DNA of 64,000 nucleotides. Source: Polaribacter sp. L3A8 (GTDB lineage Bacteria > Bacteroidota > Bacteroidia > Flavobacteriales > Flavobacteriaceae). Each line of letters opens with the position of its first letter. Position 1 is the stretch's first letter. The stretch spans positions 2,586,501-2,650,500 of the forward strand of contig NZ_CP047026.1 in NCBI RefSeq assembly GCF_009796785.1, given 5' to 3'. The notes beneath the pieces are model-generated. The model saw only the letters and a program-made list of their open reading frames with translations, was not told the DNA's origin and ran no database searches. The position numbers and the translations under genes are program-made. Of this stretch, positions 1-12,800 are shown piece after piece.

Positions 1-760
1 CTCCATTTACATCAGTATACCCTTGGTCTGTATCGCCCGTTTCTATAGCATCTACTAATCCGTTAGTGCCTACAACACCTGTTACAACACCACTTCCATT
101 ATTTGCCAATCCACTTCCTGATTCAATAACATCAAAAATACCATCATTATCAGAATGTAAATCTATATAATCTGCAGTATCAGCACCGTCTGTATTTACA
201 GGTACAATAAGAGCTCCGATAACACCAGAACAATTTATTCCGGTACAATCTGGATCATACGCATCATCTAAACCATCCTTATCGGTATCTGCTCCTGAAG
301 GTGATACATAACCTAAAGTAGTTTGTGCTTCTATATTATCTGGAATTCCATCATTATCTGCATCTAAGTCTAAATAATCTGGAATACTATCTCCATCTGT
401 ACTTGTTGGTGTTAAACCTGTACCTGCTGAAGTAGGGATACCATTTGAACCTGTATTATTTACATTGTTATCGTCATCATCTGCTCTACCATCATTGTTT
501 GTGTCTGTTCCTCCTGCTTCTGTTACATCTGGAATACCATCGTTATCTGAATCTAAATCTAATAAGTTTAATTGACCATCTCCATCGGTATCATCTGTAC
601 TTGGGTAAGAATCTGGTTTACCATCATTGTTAGCATCATCTCCTGTAACAATTAATACACTTGAAGTGTTTTCTGATACTCCATCTTGCCCAACATCTCC
701 ATCAACAACATCGCTAAATCCATCACCGTCTATATCATCTGTTAAAGTACCATTAGCATT
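1..760 (-). repeat. Internal repeat block copy 3 of the giant TSP3 gene, cut by window edge
   Basis: This copy contains the full block order seen at 2530-3560, from GDVGQDG to [10 protein letters not shown] at the window edge. Its landmark lies 1401 bp (467 codons) from the one in copy 2. The nucleotide identity is high enough to be obvious by eye, suggesting recent duplication or gene conversion. Confidence 0.85.
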
Positions 761-3700
761 AAGACCGTCTACTTTACCATTACCATCGGTATCTAAACCT
801 CCAGCTTCTATGATATCTGTAATACCATCATTGTCTGAATCTAAGTCTTGGCTATTTGGTACGCCATCGCCATCGCTATCTAGATTTGCTAAACTATTAC
901 CTCCATTATTTACATCATAACGATCATCTATACCATCGTTGTCAGTATCATTGACTAAGGTACCATTAGCGTTTAAATCATCTACTTTACCATTACCATC
1001 TGTATCTTCTCCTCCTGCTTCTACAATATCTGCAACTCCATCATTGTCTGAATCTAAATCGAAATGATTTGGTACACCATCGCCATCTGCATCATATACA
1101 TCCGGAATTCCATCGTTATTAGAATCTGTATAGTCTGTTGTACTTCCGTCTCCACCGTTTCCGTTATCGGTTGTGTCTTTGTAGTTTGGTATGCCGTCGC
1201 CATCTTCATCGCCATCTGCAAAATTTACTCCATTTTCTGCAGTATCAGGAATTCCATCATTATCATCATCTAAATCTACGCTATCTGGAATACCATCATT
1301 GTCATTATCGTTATCTTCGGCATCTCTATAATCTACATCTCCTCCAGTATTTACATCTCCATCGGTATCTGCAAAATTATCTGCTTGTGTATTGTCATAT
1401 TCTCCATTTACATCAGTATAACCTTGATCTGTATCGCCTGTTTCTATAGCATCTACTAATCCGTTTGTACCTACAACACCTGTTACAACACCATTACCAT
1501 CATTTGCCAATCCACTTCCTGATTCAATAACATCAAAAATACCATCGTTATCTGCATCTAAATCTATATAATCTGCTGTATCAGCACCGTCTGTATTTAC
1601 AGGTACAATAAGAGCTCCGGTAACACCAGAACAATTTGCGCCAGTACAATCTGGATCATACGCATCATCTAAACCATCATTATCCGTATCTGCTCCTGAA
1701 GGTGCTACATAACCTGTTGTAGTTTGTCCTTCTATATTGTCTGGAATACCATCATTATCTGCATCTAAGTCTAAGTAATCTGGAATTTTATCACCATCGG
1801 TATCTTCACATTGATCTACTAATTGGGTTCTAACAGGATTAGCAAATGTGGTTGAACCAAAGAGATAACCTGTATTATTAGTAGGCCCATCTCTTTTTCT
1901 AAAGCTAGCAGTAAAAGAGCTTGTTTTAAGCATCTCTGTTTTTACCATTATTTTAGTGTCAGTAGTACTTGAATTAAGTGATGAAGTAAACACAGTTTCT
2001 CCACCTACAGAATTAACTATAATATTTGTAGGAGTATCTACCGTATAGGCAGCAATTTCATTGGTGTTAAATGTAATAGACTCTGTACCGTTACCGCTAG
2101 GGAAACCTGTTACAACGTCGATATCTTTCCAAACAAAATTTGCTATAACAGGAATTAATGTGTTGGTACCAGAAATTAGGTATTCAAATTTTAATGATGC
2201 AGAATCTCCGTCAAAAGAAAATTGGTTTCCTCCTAAAAAAATAGGATATATGTTAGGACTCGAACCTACACCTGCTATATTAACAGTCATGTTTGCTGGG
2301 TTAGAATTTGATAAAACGGTTACCCTTAAATCAATACTTTCCCCGTTATAAGTAGTAATATTGGAATATACTGCGATGTCACCAACGTCTCCTGGAGCTC
2401 CAGAATCTACAAAAGAGCTACTAATTTGTGAGATATTTGCAGGTGAAACAGTACATTCTTCAGTATCTAAGATACCATCATTATCGTCATCTATATCTAC
2501 ACTATCTGGAACACCATCTTTATCATTGTCATTATCTTGAGCATCTCTATAATCTACATCTCCACCGGTATTTACATCTCCATCTGTATCTGTAAAGTTG
2601 TCTGCTTGTGTATTGTCATATTCTCCATTTACATCAGTATACCCTTGGTCTGTATCACCTGTTTCTATAGCATCTACTAATCCGTTAGTTCCTACAGCTC
2701 CAGTTACAACGCCATTACCATCGTTTGCCAATCCACTTCCTGATTCAATAACATCAAAAACACCATCGTTATCTGCATCTAAATCTATATAATCTGCAGT
2801 ATCGGCATTGTCTGCGTTTACAGGGTTGATAATTGCTCCGCTTACACCAGAACAATTTGCGCCGGTACAATCTGGATCATAAGCATCATCTAAACCATCA
2901 TTATCGGTGTCTGCTCCTGAAGGTGCTACATAACCTATTGTAGTTTGTGCTTCTATGTTATCTGGAATACCATCATTATCTGCATCTAAGTCTAAATAAT
3001 CTGGAATACTATCACCATCTGTACTTGTTGGTGTTAAACCTGTACCTGCTGATGTAGGTATACCATTTGAACCAGAATTGTCTACATTATTATCGTCATC
3101 ATCTGCTCTACCATCATTATTAAGATCTGTTCCACCTGCTTCCGTTACATCTGGAATACCATCGTTATCTGAATCTAAATCTAAGTAATCTGGCACACCA
3201 TCATTATCTGTATTGGTTGGTACAATAGTACCTGTACCAGCTGAAGTTGGAATACCATTTGAACCTGTATTGTCTGCATTGTTATCATCATCACCTGCTC
3301 TTCCATCATTGTTTGCATCTGTTCCTCCTGCTTCTGTTACATCTGGAATACCATCGTTATCTGAATCTAAATCTAATAAATTTAATTGACCATCTCCATC
3401 TGTATCATCAGTATTTGGGTAAGAATCTGGTTTACCATCATTGTTAGCATCATCTCCTGTAACAATTAATACATTTGAAATATTTTCTGAAGTACCATCT
3501 TGTCCTACATCACCATCAACAGCGTCATTAAAACCATCGCCGTCTGTATCTGTAAATACACCATCTACAACACCATTACTATCATTATCTGCACCACCTG
3601 CTTCAATAATATCTGTAACACCATCATTATCTGAATCTAAATCTTGGCTATTTGGTACGCCATCGCCATCTGTATCTGGGTTACCTATACCACTACCTCC

Positions 3701-6400
3701 ATTATCAACATCATAACGATTATCTATACCGTCGCCGTCTGTATCATTTATTAAGGTACCGTTAGCGTTTAAATCATCTACTTTACCATTACCATCTGTA
3801 TCTTCTCCTCCTGCTTCTACAATATCTGCAATACCATCATTATCTGCATCTAAATCTTGGCTATTTGGTACGCCATCATTATCTGAATCTATATTTGTAA
3901 GATCTGTACCACCATTATTAGAATCATATAAATCATCTAAACCATCGTTGTCCGTATCATTTATTAAGGTTCCATTTGGGTTTAAGGCATCTACCTTACC
4001 ATTACCATCTGCATCTGTACCACCAACTTCTACAATATCTGGAACACCATCATTGTCTGAATCTAAATCTAAATGATTAGGGATACCATCTCCATCTTTA
4101 TCTAAACTACTAACAACACCATTTACAATAGTAGAGCCATTTTCTGCTGCATAGTCTGGATCTCTGTAATTTAGTATTCCATCATTATCTGAATCTAAAC
4201 TTGGATCTGCAGTTAAACAAACGTAAGGAGATAATGGAAATGTAAGATTTCTAGTGAATGACAAATTAGAAGTACCATTAGTATTCTGTTTACGGAAAGG
4301 ATCTCCTTGCCCTTGAACAACTCCATCGAACGCTACTCTGTAAAAAGAAGTTCCATTCTCATTACTACCATCGCCAGTTGGAGTTCTTGAAGTAAATAAA
4401 GAGAACTTATACTGACCTTCTACAGTTGTAATAAACTCTAAATCTATAATATCATCTGCATTAACATAAGGACCACCACTTTGTGATACAAAACCAGACG
4501 GTCCTGTTAAAGTCCAAGTAGTTCTAGTTTCGAAAGCATCTAAATCTAAAAATAGAGTTATTTTAGATTCTGTAAGATATGTAGGTCCATCAGGACATAG
4601 TTCTTCTATATCTAAAATACCATCATTATCATCATCTACATCAGCTGTATCTATAATACCATCATTGTCTGAATCTGTATTTGTTAAATTTACATCATCT
4701 CTATAATCTACTTCACCTCCAGAAGAAAAATCATTATCAATATCACCTAAATTACTTGCATTTGGCGGGTTTATACCATCATTTACTGTAAAGCCAGAAT
4801 TTGAAGAATCATCATTATCATCAAAATTATCGTCTAAACCATCATTATCTACATCTGTATTAGCCAAAACATTATCAGTATCACCATTTTCAGCAATATC
4901 AAGAATACCATCATTGTCTGAATCTGAGTCTAAATAATCTGGAGTATCAGTAGCGTCTGTATTTACGGGTGTTATTTTAAGTATTCCTGTTAATGTATCT
5001 TCGTAAGAATCATCAATACCATTGTTATTGCTATCTGTTATAGAAGTACCAATACCGCTTGGTGCAATGTAACCATTTGTAGGTTGTGCTTCTATATTAT
5101 CTGGAATACCATCATTATCTGCATCGATGTCTAAATAATCTGGAATAGCATCGCCGTCAGAATTTATAGGAGTAACTCCATTTACTGCAGAATTAGGCAC
5201 TCCATTAGTAGTAACAGAAGTACCTACAGGTCCATCTGCCTTACCATCGTTATCTAAATCTAAACCACCTGCTTCTAAAACATCAGAAATACCATCATTA
5301 TCTGAATCTAAGTCGTAAATATTTAAAACACCATCTTTATCTGTATCTCCAGAACATATACCTCTTAAAATACTAAATGCATCTAAAGCAATATCTGCCC
5401 CTAATTCTTCTGGATTAGTTTGTACTAAAACAATATCTATATTTTTTGTTGCTGGTGCAGTAAAATCTGTTTCGTTTAGCTGCCAATTTTGATTACCCTG
5501 TGTAATATTATTTAAACTAAAATTAGGGATTCCTGCAGGTGTACTTGTACCAGCATTATAAAATTCAAACGAATAAGAACTTACATATGGATTTGTATTT
5601 GTAATTTCTGCTGCGTACACTGCTACAGAATAGGTTACACCCTCTACAATAGATACGTTACCAATAGAAACAATTTCTCCAAACCTACCATTTCCATTAT
5701 AATCTATACCAAGTCTTCTACAAACATTAGCATTTGTATTTGCTGCAAATGCATTAAAAACAGCAGCTTTACCTGATGGTACCGGATGTAAACCTTTAGT
5801 AGACTCTACAACACCCGTTGTTGGTTGCCAACATGTTATTGTTGAAGGATCTAAAAGAGTAATACCCCCACCTTTAGGCACATTACAACCCGAAATTGCA
5901 CAAGCAGCATCATTAACACCAGCATCTGTAACAAAACCAGCAGCCTCAAAACCTTCTGTAACAACAGGCACAGAATATACGAATCCCATACATTCATCTG
6001 TATCTAAAACACCATCGTTATCATCATCTAAATCATCTACATTTAAGATCGTATCACAATCAAAATCATCTTCTGGCAATGTACCTCCACAAGCTGCCAT
6101 TGAAGTTGTAGCTGATTCATTTACAGTTAATGTGTTTTTTGTAATTTCTTTTGAAGAAATAATTAAACTACTCGTTTCTAAACCTTCGGATAAACTTTTC
6201 CAGAAATTATTGAATTCCTGTAAAAAACCAGTATATTTAACGGCTTCATTGTTAATAGTAACGTAGTTAACTAATTTGTAATTGTTTTCTGCCTTTTCAA
6301 TTTCGTTTGCAGATGTAAAAAGTGTGAAAAATAGAAAAATCCACACAAAAACAGGTTTAGATAACCCGTTTGTTAAACTTAATAAGAACTGTCCCAACAT
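1..6400 (-). CDS. Giant secreted thrombospondin type 3 repeat protein, partial (C-terminus beyond window)
   Basis: The minus frame opens at ATG 6398-6400 and, wherever I translated it, stays open to position 1, giving more than 2130 codons without its C-terminus. The N-terminus is hydrophobic ([13 protein letters not shown] around residues 19-31), consistent with a signal peptide for export. After a Cys-containing segment and a jelly-roll-like stretch (roughly 5340-5990) the protein becomes a long run of Asp/Asn-rich repeats of the form DxDxDGxxD (for example [12 protein letters not shown]), the Ca-binding signature of TSP3 repeats. Non-repeat islands interrupt these at about 4200-4600 and 1810-2460. 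Large blocks are duplicated internally. Such proteins in Flavobacteriaceae are usually exported by T9SS and act at the cell surface or in adhesion; the sorting tail itself is outside the window. The divergent two-component regulator at 6664 may control it, which is inference. The short open frames on the plus strand here follow the repeat pattern and are not genes. Confidence 0.9.
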   Translation of the reverse strand, partial: MLGQFLLSLTNGLSKPVFVWIFLFFTLFTSANEIEKAENNYKLVNYVTINNEAVKYTGFLQEFNNFWKSLSEGLETSSLIISSKEITKNTLTVNESATTSMAACGGTLPEDDFDCDTILNVDDLDDDNDGVLDTDECMGFVYSVPVVTEGFEAAGFVTDAGVNDAACAISGCNVPKGGGITLLDPSTITCWQPTTGVVESTKGLHPVPSGKAAVFNAFAANTNANVCRRLGIDYNGNGRFGEIVSIGNVSIVEGVTYSVAVYAAEITNTNPYVSSYSFEFYNAGTSTPAGIPNFSLNNITQGNQNWQLNETDFTAPATKNIDIVLVQTNPEELGADIALDAFSILRGICSGDTDKDGVLNIYDLDSDNDGISDVLEAGGLDLDNDGKADGPVGTSVTTNGVPNSAVNGVTPINSDGDAIPDYLDIDADNDGIPDNIEAQPTNGYIAPSGIGTSITDSNNNGIDDSYEDTLTGILKITPVNTDATDTPDYLDSDSDNDGILDIAENGDTDNVLANTDVDNDGLDDNFDDNDDSSNSGFTVNDGINPPNASNLGDIDNDFSSGGEVDYRDDVNLTNTDSDNDGIIDTADVDDDNDGILDIEELCPDGPTYLTESKITLFLDLDAFETRTTWTLTGPSGFVSQSGGPYVNADDIIDLEFITTVEGQYKFSLFTSRTPTGDGSNENGTSFYRVAFDGVVQGQGDPFRKQNTNGTSNLSFTRNLTFPLSPYVCLTADPSLDSDNDGILNYRDPDYAAENGSTIVNGVVSSLDKDGDGIPNHLDLDSDNDGVPDIVEVGGTDADGNGKVDALNPNGTLINDTDNDGLDDLYDSNNGGTDLTNIDSDNDGVPNSQDLDADNDGIADIVEAGGEDTDGNGKVDDLNANGTLINDTDGDGIDNRYDVDNGGSGIGNPDTDGDGVPNSQDLDSDNDGVTDIIEAGGADNDSNGVVDGVFTDTDGDGFNDAVDGDVGQDGTSENISNVLIVTGDDANNDGKPDSYPNTDDTDGDGQLNLLDLDSDNDGIPDVTEAGGTDANNDGRAGDDDNNADNTGSNGIPTSAGTGTIVPTNTDNDGVPDYLDLDSDNDGIPDVTEAGGTDLNNDGRADDDDNNVDNSGSNGIPTSAGTGLTPTSTDGDSIPDYLDLDADNDGIPDNIEAQTTIGYVAPSGADTDNDGLDDAYDPDCTGANCSGVSGAIINPVNADNADTADYIDLDADNDGVFDVIESGSGLANDGNGVVTGAVGTNGLVDAIETGDTDQGYTDVNGEYDNTQADNFTDTDGDVNTGGDVDYRDAQDNDNDKDGVPDSVDIDDDNDGILDTEECTVSPANISQISSSFVDSGAPGDVGDIAVYSNITTYNGESIDLRVTVLSNSNPANMTVNIAGVGSSPNIYPIFLGGNQFSFDGDSASLKFEYLISGTNTLIPVIANFVWKDIDVVTGFPSGNGTESITFNTNEIAAYTVDTPTNIIVNSVGGETVFTSSLNSSTTDTKIMVKTEMLKTSSFTASFRKRDGPTNNTGYLFGSTTFANPVRTQLVDQCEDTDGDKIPDYLDLDADNDGIPDNIEGQTTTGYVAPSGADTDNDGLDDAYDPDCTGANCSGVTGALIVPVNTDGADTADYIDLDADNDGIFDVIESGSGLANDGNGVVTGVVGTNGLVDAIETGDTDQGYTDVNGEYDNTQADNFADTDGDVNTGGDVDYRDAEDNDNDNDGIPDSVDLDDDNDGIPDTAENGVNFADGDEDGDGIPNYKDTTDNGNGGDGSTTDYTDSNNDGIPDVYDADGDGVPNHFDLDSDNDGVADIVEAGGEDTDGNGKVDDLNANGTLVNDTDNDGIDDRYDVNNGGNSLANLDSDGDGVPNSQDLDSDNDGITDIIEAGGLDTDGNGKVDGLNANGTLTDDIDGDGFSDVVDGDVGQDGVSENTSSVLIVTGDDANNDGKPDSYPSTDDTDGDGQLNLLDLDSDNDGIPDVTEAGGTDTNNDGRADDDDNNVNNTGSNGIPTSAGTGLTPTSTDGDSIPDYLDLDADNDGIPDNIEAQTTLGYVSPSGADTDKDGLDDAYDPDCTGINCSGVIGALIVPVNTDGADTADYIDLHSDNDGIFDVIESGSGLANNGSGVVTGVVGTNGLVDAIETGDTDQGYTDVNG
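1310..1812 (-). repeat. Internal repeat block copy 2 (short) of the giant TSP3 gene
   Basis: This copy lacks the GDVGQDG and [11 protein letters not shown] portions and begins at the [17 protein letters not shown] segment. The shared landmark encoding [14 protein letters not shown] begins at 1402 here and at 2623 in copy 1, 1221 bp apart (407 codons), so the reading frame is kept. Confidence 0.85.
2530..3560 (-). repeat. Internal repeat block copy 1 of the giant TSP3 gene
   Basis: This block encodes, in protein order, a GDVGQDG segment, TSP3 repeats, an [11 protein letters not shown] spacer, the [15 protein letters not shown] segment, [15 protein letters not shown] and [14 protein letters not shown]. 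The same order recurs at 1-760 and, shortened, at 1310-1812. The copies are in frame with each other. Confidence 0.85.
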
Positions 6401-6663
6401 CTTTTATTTTTATAAATGTTTAAAATTAATTTGCACTACTTGTACTAAATATAATGTTAGGGGACTCTTTGCAAAGTTACAATTTATATATTACAAAAAA
6501 ACTTTTAAAAAGACGAATTGTACTTTAGAATAGACATAAAAAAATTAATTTGCACTATTTTTAGACATTTATCTATTTTTTTTAGACATTAGTTAAATAT
6601 TACTAACTAATACAGATTATTACAAAATATTAAAGTTTAATTTTACATAATTAAAGCCCTCTA
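6401..6663. other. Divergent intergenic region
   Basis: This very AT-rich stretch separates the divergently read giant surface protein gene and the hybrid regulator gene. It must hold both promoters, but I see no convincing TTTG/TAnnTTTG pair and no clear operator palindrome. Confidence 0.5.
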
Positions 6664-9489
6664 ATGAAATCGATATTTTTTTACTTTTTTTTATGCTTAT
6701 CTCTACTTACAAAAGCGCAAACAAATATTGACACTGTAACTATAAAGAAAAAACTAACTAAACTTCAATTAGAAACTGCAATTGTATCTATTGACACTAC
6801 AAAAAATAGAATTTACAAACTTCTACATCAGCTAAACCGTATAAAAAGCTCGTTTTCTAACCAAGAAAAAGAAACGAAGACAGGTAAAGCTATTAAAAAA
6901 ATATATACCAATACAGTTATTAGCTTAATAGAAAATATTTTTTTGCCAGAGGCTAAAGTAGATTCTATTAAATATTATCATACATTATTAGAAAAAAATA
7001 ATAGCGATTACTACACGTTAGCACGCACTATAAAACATGTAGGATATCTAAGTAATCAAAAAAATGATATCGCTAATGCAGTAAAAAACTTTAATAAAAG
7101 TATTGATTACTTTGATAAAGCAAATGCTAAGATAGACGAATTAGAAACTATAATAATGCTGGCTTCTACATACATAGCGTACGATTTACCAACTTATACA
7201 GAAGAAACCATTGCTATTTTTGAAGCTCGCTTTAATAGTTACAAAAAAGAGCTTATTCCTAAAGATTATAGACTTTTAGAAATTTCATTTAAAACAATGA
7301 AAGCATCTTGGATATCTGCTGGAGGTGATTGTAAAAAAGCGCTTTCTATTATAAAATCAATTAACTTAGACGGAGTTAATAATTTAAATACGTTAGCAGA
7401 TTATTACAAAGAAAGTATGCTTATACATCTGGATTGCGGAAACTATGATGAAGCTATTGCTTGCTTAAAGAAAGCATATGATGAAAAATATAATAATTTT
7501 AAGGAATTCGAACAATTTAAAAACGGCCATTACTTAACTATCTACTTACAAAAAAACGATTTAGAAAAAGCGGCTTATTATGTAGATCTTCTAAAAAAAG
7601 ACAGCACCATCAATAAAAACACAGATATCTCTATAAACAAATCATATTCAAAATTTTACAAAGCTACAGGTAACTATAAATTAGCGTTACAATACAAAGA
7701 AAAACATCATCACATATTAGATTCTATTAATTCATTAAAATCTAAAATTACAAACGATTTAACTATTTACAAACTAAAACTAGATAACGAAGTTGTAAAG
7801 CTAAATGCACAAAATAAGAGCCAAGAAATAATCAATAAAAGAACAAAAGAATACTTAATTTATGTTTTTATTGCAATAATTTACATCTTGCTATTTACTT
7901 TCTACAGAATCTCTCATACTAGAAATAAAAAGAGGTATATTTTAAATTTAGAGCTAGAAAAAAACAAAGAAATAGTTGCCCTTAAAAACTTATACATACA
8001 AAACCTATCTCACGAGATAAGAACACCAATTACTATTATTATTGGGTATTTAAGCTTGATTAGGCAAAATATTTTTGACAACGCCAAAATACTAGATTAT
8101 ACAAATAAAACACTTAAAAGTAGCGAACAATTAACTACTTCGCTTAACGATTTTTTAACCTTATTAAAATTAGAGAATAAAAAAATAATATCGAATACAG
8201 AATCTAAAAACTTAGGTGCATTTCTAAAAAAAATAGTTTATTCTTTTGAAGGCAACGTAACTTTAAAACGTATAAATTTATACTACAAAACAAATATAAA
8301 AGCCACCAATAAGAATTTAACCTACGATTACAATAGTCTTACCAAAATTATACATAACCTAATTACCAATGCTATAAAATACACACATACGGGCGAAACT
8401 ATTTATGTAGAAACTTTAGTGAATAAAAACGAATTATTAATTACCATAAAAGATACTGGTATAGGAATCTCTGAAGAAGAAATTCCTCATATATTTTCAA
8501 GATTCTTTCAATCTAAAGAACACATAAATTCTGGTGGCTTTGGTATTGGTCTTTCTTTAGTTTCTGAATTAATAAAAAATTTAAACGGAAAAATAGACGT
8601 AAAAAGTAAAAAAAATAAAGGCACTACATTTACAGTAACCTTAACGCTTGATAAAAATAATGACCTACAAGTTACAGAAAACACTTCTGACTATATTTTA
8701 ATTAACGAAAAAGAAGACACTGAAAAAGAAAAAGATTCGAAAAAAAGAAATTTACCTAAAATTCTAATCGTAGACGACAATACAGATATTTTAATTTACT
8801 TAAAAGAATTACTTTCTACAGAGTTTAATTGTTTTACCTGTTACAATGGTAAAGACGGGTTAACATTAGCTAAGGCATATCAATTTAATTTAGTTTTATC
8901 TGATTTATACATGCCTATTATGCAAGGATTTAAATTTAAAGAAGAATTAAACAAGTTAGACAAGTATAAAGAAACTCCTTTTATATTGATGTCTGCATCA
9001 CCACCAGAAGAAACAGAAGCTTTAAAACTTACTCTTGGTATTGATGACTTTATAGTAAAACCATTTAAAGCAAAAGAAATTCAATCTAGAATTTATAATC
9101 TCCTAGAAAATAAAATATACAGAGACAAATTGCAAAACATTAACTATAATGACATAGAAATGACTAGTTATAATTCTGAATTTGTTAATAAAGTAAGATC
9201 TATTATTTTAGAAAACTTAAACAACTCAGAGTTTTCTGTAAATGACTTAGCCACAGCCTGCAATTACAGCACAAAACAATTGGGAAGAATTTTACAAGCA
9301 AAAACAGGCTTATCTACTGTAAAAATTATCTTAGAAATACGTTTATTAAAAGCCTATGAATTAATTTTAAAAAATGAATACCAAACAATAAAAGAAGTTA
9401 CGTTTGCTATTGGTTTAAATAGTACAGATTATTTTAATAAAGCTTTTACAAAAAGATTTGGCATAAAACCTAGCGAACTAATCAAATAA
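6664..9489 (+). CDS. TPR-containing hybrid sensor histidine kinase / response regulator with AraC-type DNA-binding domain
   Basis: This is a one-protein two-component system of 941 residues. A signal peptide (residues 1-19, ending KAQ) is followed by a periplasmic helical TPR-like region to about 390. One membrane helix lies near 395-415. The dimerisation/phosphoacceptor helix carries H450 (SHEIRTP), and the ATP-binding domain has N569 (N box) with DTGIGIS and GFGIGLSL G boxes. A receiver domain follows with acidic D704/D705, phosphoacceptor D747 (LSDLYMP) and K799 (VKPF). The last 100 residues form an AraC-type helix-turn-helix (YSTKQLGRILQAKTG). Related Bacteroidota hybrid regulators usually carry beta-propeller sensors; the TPR sensor class is less well characterised and its ligand is unknown. 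Divergence from the giant surface protein gene suggests that gene as a possible target, which is inference. Confidence 0.93.
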   Translation: MKSIFFYFFLCLSLLTKAQTNIDTVTIKKKLTKLQLETAIVSIDTTKNRIYKLLHQLNRIKSSFSNQEKETKTGKAIKKIYTNTVISLIENIFLPEAKVDSIKYYHTLLEKNNSDYYTLARTIKHVGYLSNQKNDIANAVKNFNKSIDYFDKANAKIDELETIIMLASTYIAYDLPTYTEETIAIFEARFNSYKKELIPKDYRLLEISFKTMKASWISAGGDCKKALSIIKSINLDGVNNLNTLADYYKESMLIHLDCGNYDEAIACLKKAYDEKYNNFKEFEQFKNGHYLTIYLQKNDLEKAAYYVDLLKKDSTINKNTDISINKSYSKFYKATGNYKLALQYKEKHHHILDSINSLKSKITNDLTIYKLKLDNEVVKLNAQNKSQEIINKRTKEYLIYVFIAIIYILLFTFYRISHTRNKKRYILNLELEKNKEIVALKNLYIQNLSHEIRTPITIIIGYLSLIRQNIFDNAKILDYTNKTLKSSEQLTTSLNDFLTLLKLENKKIISNTESKNLGAFLKKIVYSFEGNVTLKRINLYYKTNIKATNKNLTYDYNSLTKIIHNLITNAIKYTHTGETIYVETLVNKNELLITIKDTGIGISEEEIPHIFSRFFQSKEHINSGGFGIGLSLVSELIKNLNGKIDVKSKKNKGTTFTVTLTLDKNNDLQVTENTSDYILINEKEDTEKEKDSKKRNLPKILIVDDNTDILIYLKELLSTEFNCFTCYNGKDGLTLAKAYQFNLVLSDLYMPIMQGFKFKEELNKLDKYKETPFILMSASPPEETEALKLTLGIDDFIVKPFKAKEIQSRIYNLLENKIYRDKLQNINYNDIEMTSYNSEFVNKVRSIILENLNNSEFSVNDLATACNYSTKQLGRILQAKTGLSTVKIILEIRLLKAYELILKNEYQTIKEVTFAIGLNSTDYFNKAFTKRFGIKPSELIK

Positions 9490-9550
9490 CAAAAAAGGAA
9501 ACTTATAGATATTAATATCACTTAGAAAAAAACTTTCTAAATGTAAAAAA

Positions 9551-9580
9551 TCCTAACAATTTAAATTGTTAGGATTTTTT
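9551..9580. terminator. Bidirectional intrinsic terminator
   Basis: A perfect palindrome (tcctaacaat/attgttagga, 9551-9574) is flanked by A-rich sequence on the left and a T run on the right. It can end the hybrid kinase transcript on the plus strand and the tRNA-Gln transcript on the minus strand. Confidence 0.85.
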
Positions 9581-9582
9581 TG

Positions 9583-9654
9583 TTGGCCTACAAGGACTCG
9601 AACCTTGAATGTCGGTACCAAAAACCGGTGTGTTACCAATTACACCATAGGCCA
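9583..9654 (-). tRNA. tRNA-Gln (anticodon TTG)
   Basis: The minus strand folds as a cloverleaf. The acceptor stem TGGCCTA/TAGGCCA pairs perfectly. The D arm is GTGT...ACAC, and the anticodon arm CCGGT/ACCGA has a 7-nt loop TTTTGGT placing TTG at positions 34-36. The T arm carries GGTTCGAGTCC. The outermost anticodon-stem pair is a C/A mismatch. The discriminator base is A and the 3' CCA is not encoded, so it must be added enzymatically. Confidence 0.93.
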
Positions 9655-9671
9655 ATACTCTAATGCGGGTG

Positions 9672-9702
9672 CAAATTTAAACCTTTATTTAGAACACGCA
9701 AA
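9672..9702 (-). promoter_or_regulatory. Bacteroidota-type promoter of tRNA-Gln
   Basis: On the minus strand TTTG (complement of 9699-9702) lies 19 nt upstream of TAAATTTG (complement of 9672-9679). This matches the known Bacteroidota consensus of TTTG at -33 and TAnnTTTG at -7. It ends 17 nt before the tRNA 5' end. Confidence 0.75.
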
Positions 9703-9823
9703 CATTTTTTTATTTTTTTTTCATTTAACAAACATTTAAGATGAAATTATCAGTTATAAAAGCGCTTCTCAACTATTTTTATTCATATTTATTAGTAAAT
9801 TCGCCACAACTTATTAAAAGACT

Positions 9824-12800
9824 ATGACATCAGCAAATTTTAAAAAATGGAACATCATCTTAGGATGGGCTACATTTGTAATTGCTTTAATTACATATAC
9901 CCTAACCTTAGAGCCAACTGTGAGTGCCTGGGATTGTGGAGAATACATTTCTACCTCAGTAAAGTTAGAAGTTGGTCACCCACCAGGAGCACCTTTGTTT
10001 CAAATGTTGGGCGCATTTTTTGCAATGTTTACTTCTAGTTTAGACCAAATTGCTAAAATGGTAAACTTTATGTCTGCCTTGGCAAGTGCATTTACTATTT
10101 TGTTTATGTTTTGGACCATAAGTAACTTAGCAAAGAAATTATCTTTAAAAACAGGTGCTATTTCCGAAGGAAAATACATTGCCATTTTAGGGAGTTCTAT
10201 TGTAGGTTCTTTAGCGTATACGTTTTCAGACAGTTTCTGGTTTAGTGCTGTAGAAGGAGAAGTATATGCAATGTCATCATTTTTAATGGCATTATTATTC
10301 TGGCTAGGTTTAAAATGGGAAAGTGAAATACATACTGCTAGAGGTAACAAATGGTTAATTCTAATCAGTTTTGTTGTTGGTTTATCGTTTGGAGTACACA
10401 TTCTATCATTATTGGTAATTCCTGCCATTGTAATGCTCTATTTCTTTAAAACGTATAAAGAAATCAACTTAAAAACAACTGCAATAGCAACCGTAATTTC
10501 TGTTATTGCGCTAATGTTTGTTTTTAAATTTCTATTTCCTTTTACATTAAAATTCTTTAGTGCTTCTGAGTTATTTTTTATCAACTCAATAGGAATGCCT
10601 TATAATTCTGGAAGTATTATAGCTGCCTTAATTTTGGTAGCATTGTTCTATTTCGGATTAAATTTTACACGTAAAAAAAACAAAATACACGCAAATACCT
10701 TAATACTATCTGTATTGTTTATTATGATTGGTTTCTCTTCTTGGATGATGTTACCAATTAGAGCAAATGCAAATACTACAATTAATGAAAACAACCCGTC
10801 TAGTGCTCGTGAGTTATTAGCCTATTATGATCGTGAACAATATGGTGATGCCAATGTTTTTTATGATACTTATTATTCTAACTCTTATGAAAGAACACAA
10901 GATGAAAACAAGCCTTACAAGGATGATAAGCCTAAGTACGAAAAAAGAAACGGCAAATACGAAATTGTAAATAATTACGAAGGAGTAGTACCAAATTGGT
11001 CTGATAAGCACAAAGGATTTATACCTAGAATGGTAAATTCTGCATCAGAAAAAATGTACAAATCTATTGCCGGAATTCCGCAAAACAGTAAACGTAGACC
11101 CACATTTTCAGAAAACATAAAGTTTATGATGAGCTACCAATTTGGCTACATGTATGGACGTTATTTTATGTGGAATTTTGTAGGAAGACAAAATGATATT
11201 CAAGGAAACTTAGATGCTTTTAATGGAAATTGGCTTAGCGGAATTACTGCCATTGATGAAGTACGATTGGGTTCTCAAAAGGAACTTCCTTCGCAAGTAT
11301 TAAACAATAAAGGAAGAAACAAATATTACTTTTTACCTTTAATTTTAGGAATTATAGGATTGCTTTACCAAATTAAATGGGATAAAAAGAATTTCTTCAC
11401 ACTTTTCCTATTCTTTGCTTTTACGGGTTTTGCCATTATTTTTTACACAAATCCAAGGCCTTTTGAACCAAGAGAAAGAGATTATGCAGTTGTAGGAAGT
11501 TTTTACATTTTTGCCATCTGGATTGGTTTTGGCGTACTTGCTTTATATGAATATTTAAAGAATTTTGCTAATAAAAAAATGGTTGCCATTGCGGTTTCTT
11601 TAGTGTCTCTTTTAGCAGTACCAACTTTAATGGCTTCTCAAAATTGGGATGATCACGACAGATCTAACAGATACACAACACATTTAAACGCACAAGCTTA
11701 TTTAGAAAGTTGTGACAAAAATGCTATTATGTTTACCATTGGCGACAATGATACTTTTCCGCTTTGGTACATGCAAGAGGTAGAAAACATAAGAACAGAT
11801 ATAAAACTTGTAAACACATCACTTTTTGCAACCGATTGGTACATAGATCAGATGAAACGAGCTACTTATAAAGCAGCTCCTATTCCATCTCAATTAAAAC
11901 ACGATCAATATAAATACGGAACTTTAGACGTTGCTTATTCAATGGATCATCCTCGTTTTAAAGATTCTGTAATGACCATTAAAAACTTTATGCGTTGGAT
12001 TGCTTCTGATAGTGATGCTACGTATGTTGAAACAGAAAACGGTCAGAAAGAAAAGTTTTATCCAACTAATAAAATTAGAATTCCTGTTAACAAACAAATG
12101 GTCTTAAAAAACGGAATTGTAGCTCAAAAGGATGCAGATAAAATTGTGCCTTATATTGATATTACTATTGATAATAGAGCCTTGTTTAAAAATAGAATTT
12201 TAATGTTAGATATTCTTGCCAATAACAATTGGGAACGACCTATTTATTTTACAGGTGGTGCAAATGCTGCCGAAGAATATCTTTGGTTAAAAGACTACTT
12301 ACAATTAGATGGTTTGGCTTATAAATTAGTACCAATTAAAACGCCAATGGCTAAAAAGAGTTTGTTTGACATGGGTAGAATTGACCCAGAAAAAATGTAT
12401 ACAAACATTCAGAAATGGAATTGGAGAAATATTAATGACGGTAAAATTTATTTAGACGAACAAACCAAAAGAAATTCAATTTCTATGCGTAATAGTTTAT
12501 TGCGTTTGTCTGAAGCTTTTGGTAAAGAAGGAGATACTGCAAAAGCATTAGAAATCTTAGACTTGTCTTTAGATAAAATGCCAATTAAAGACTTTGATCA
12601 CTATAGTTTATCATTAGGGTATCCAGAAGCGTATTACCGTTTAAAAGACACTAAAAAAGCAAGAGAAACATCTAGAACATTAGTTGATTTATTTAAAGAA
12701 AAATTACTTTGGTTAAGTACTTTCTCTAAAGAGGATACAGAACTTATTTTTGATGAAATAGATACAACGCTGTACATGTACAGAAATATTATTAGTCAGG

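Noticed and set aside
445..1449. Short plus-strand open frames rich in Leu/Tyr/His
   Set aside because: They are complementary readings of Asp-rich repeat codons, with no start context or homology.
1..6400. CRISPR-like or minisatellite array on the plus strand
   Set aside because: The regular spacing comes from in-frame TSP3 codons (LDLDSDNDG and similar) on the minus strand; units vary and there are no constant repeats with unique spacers.
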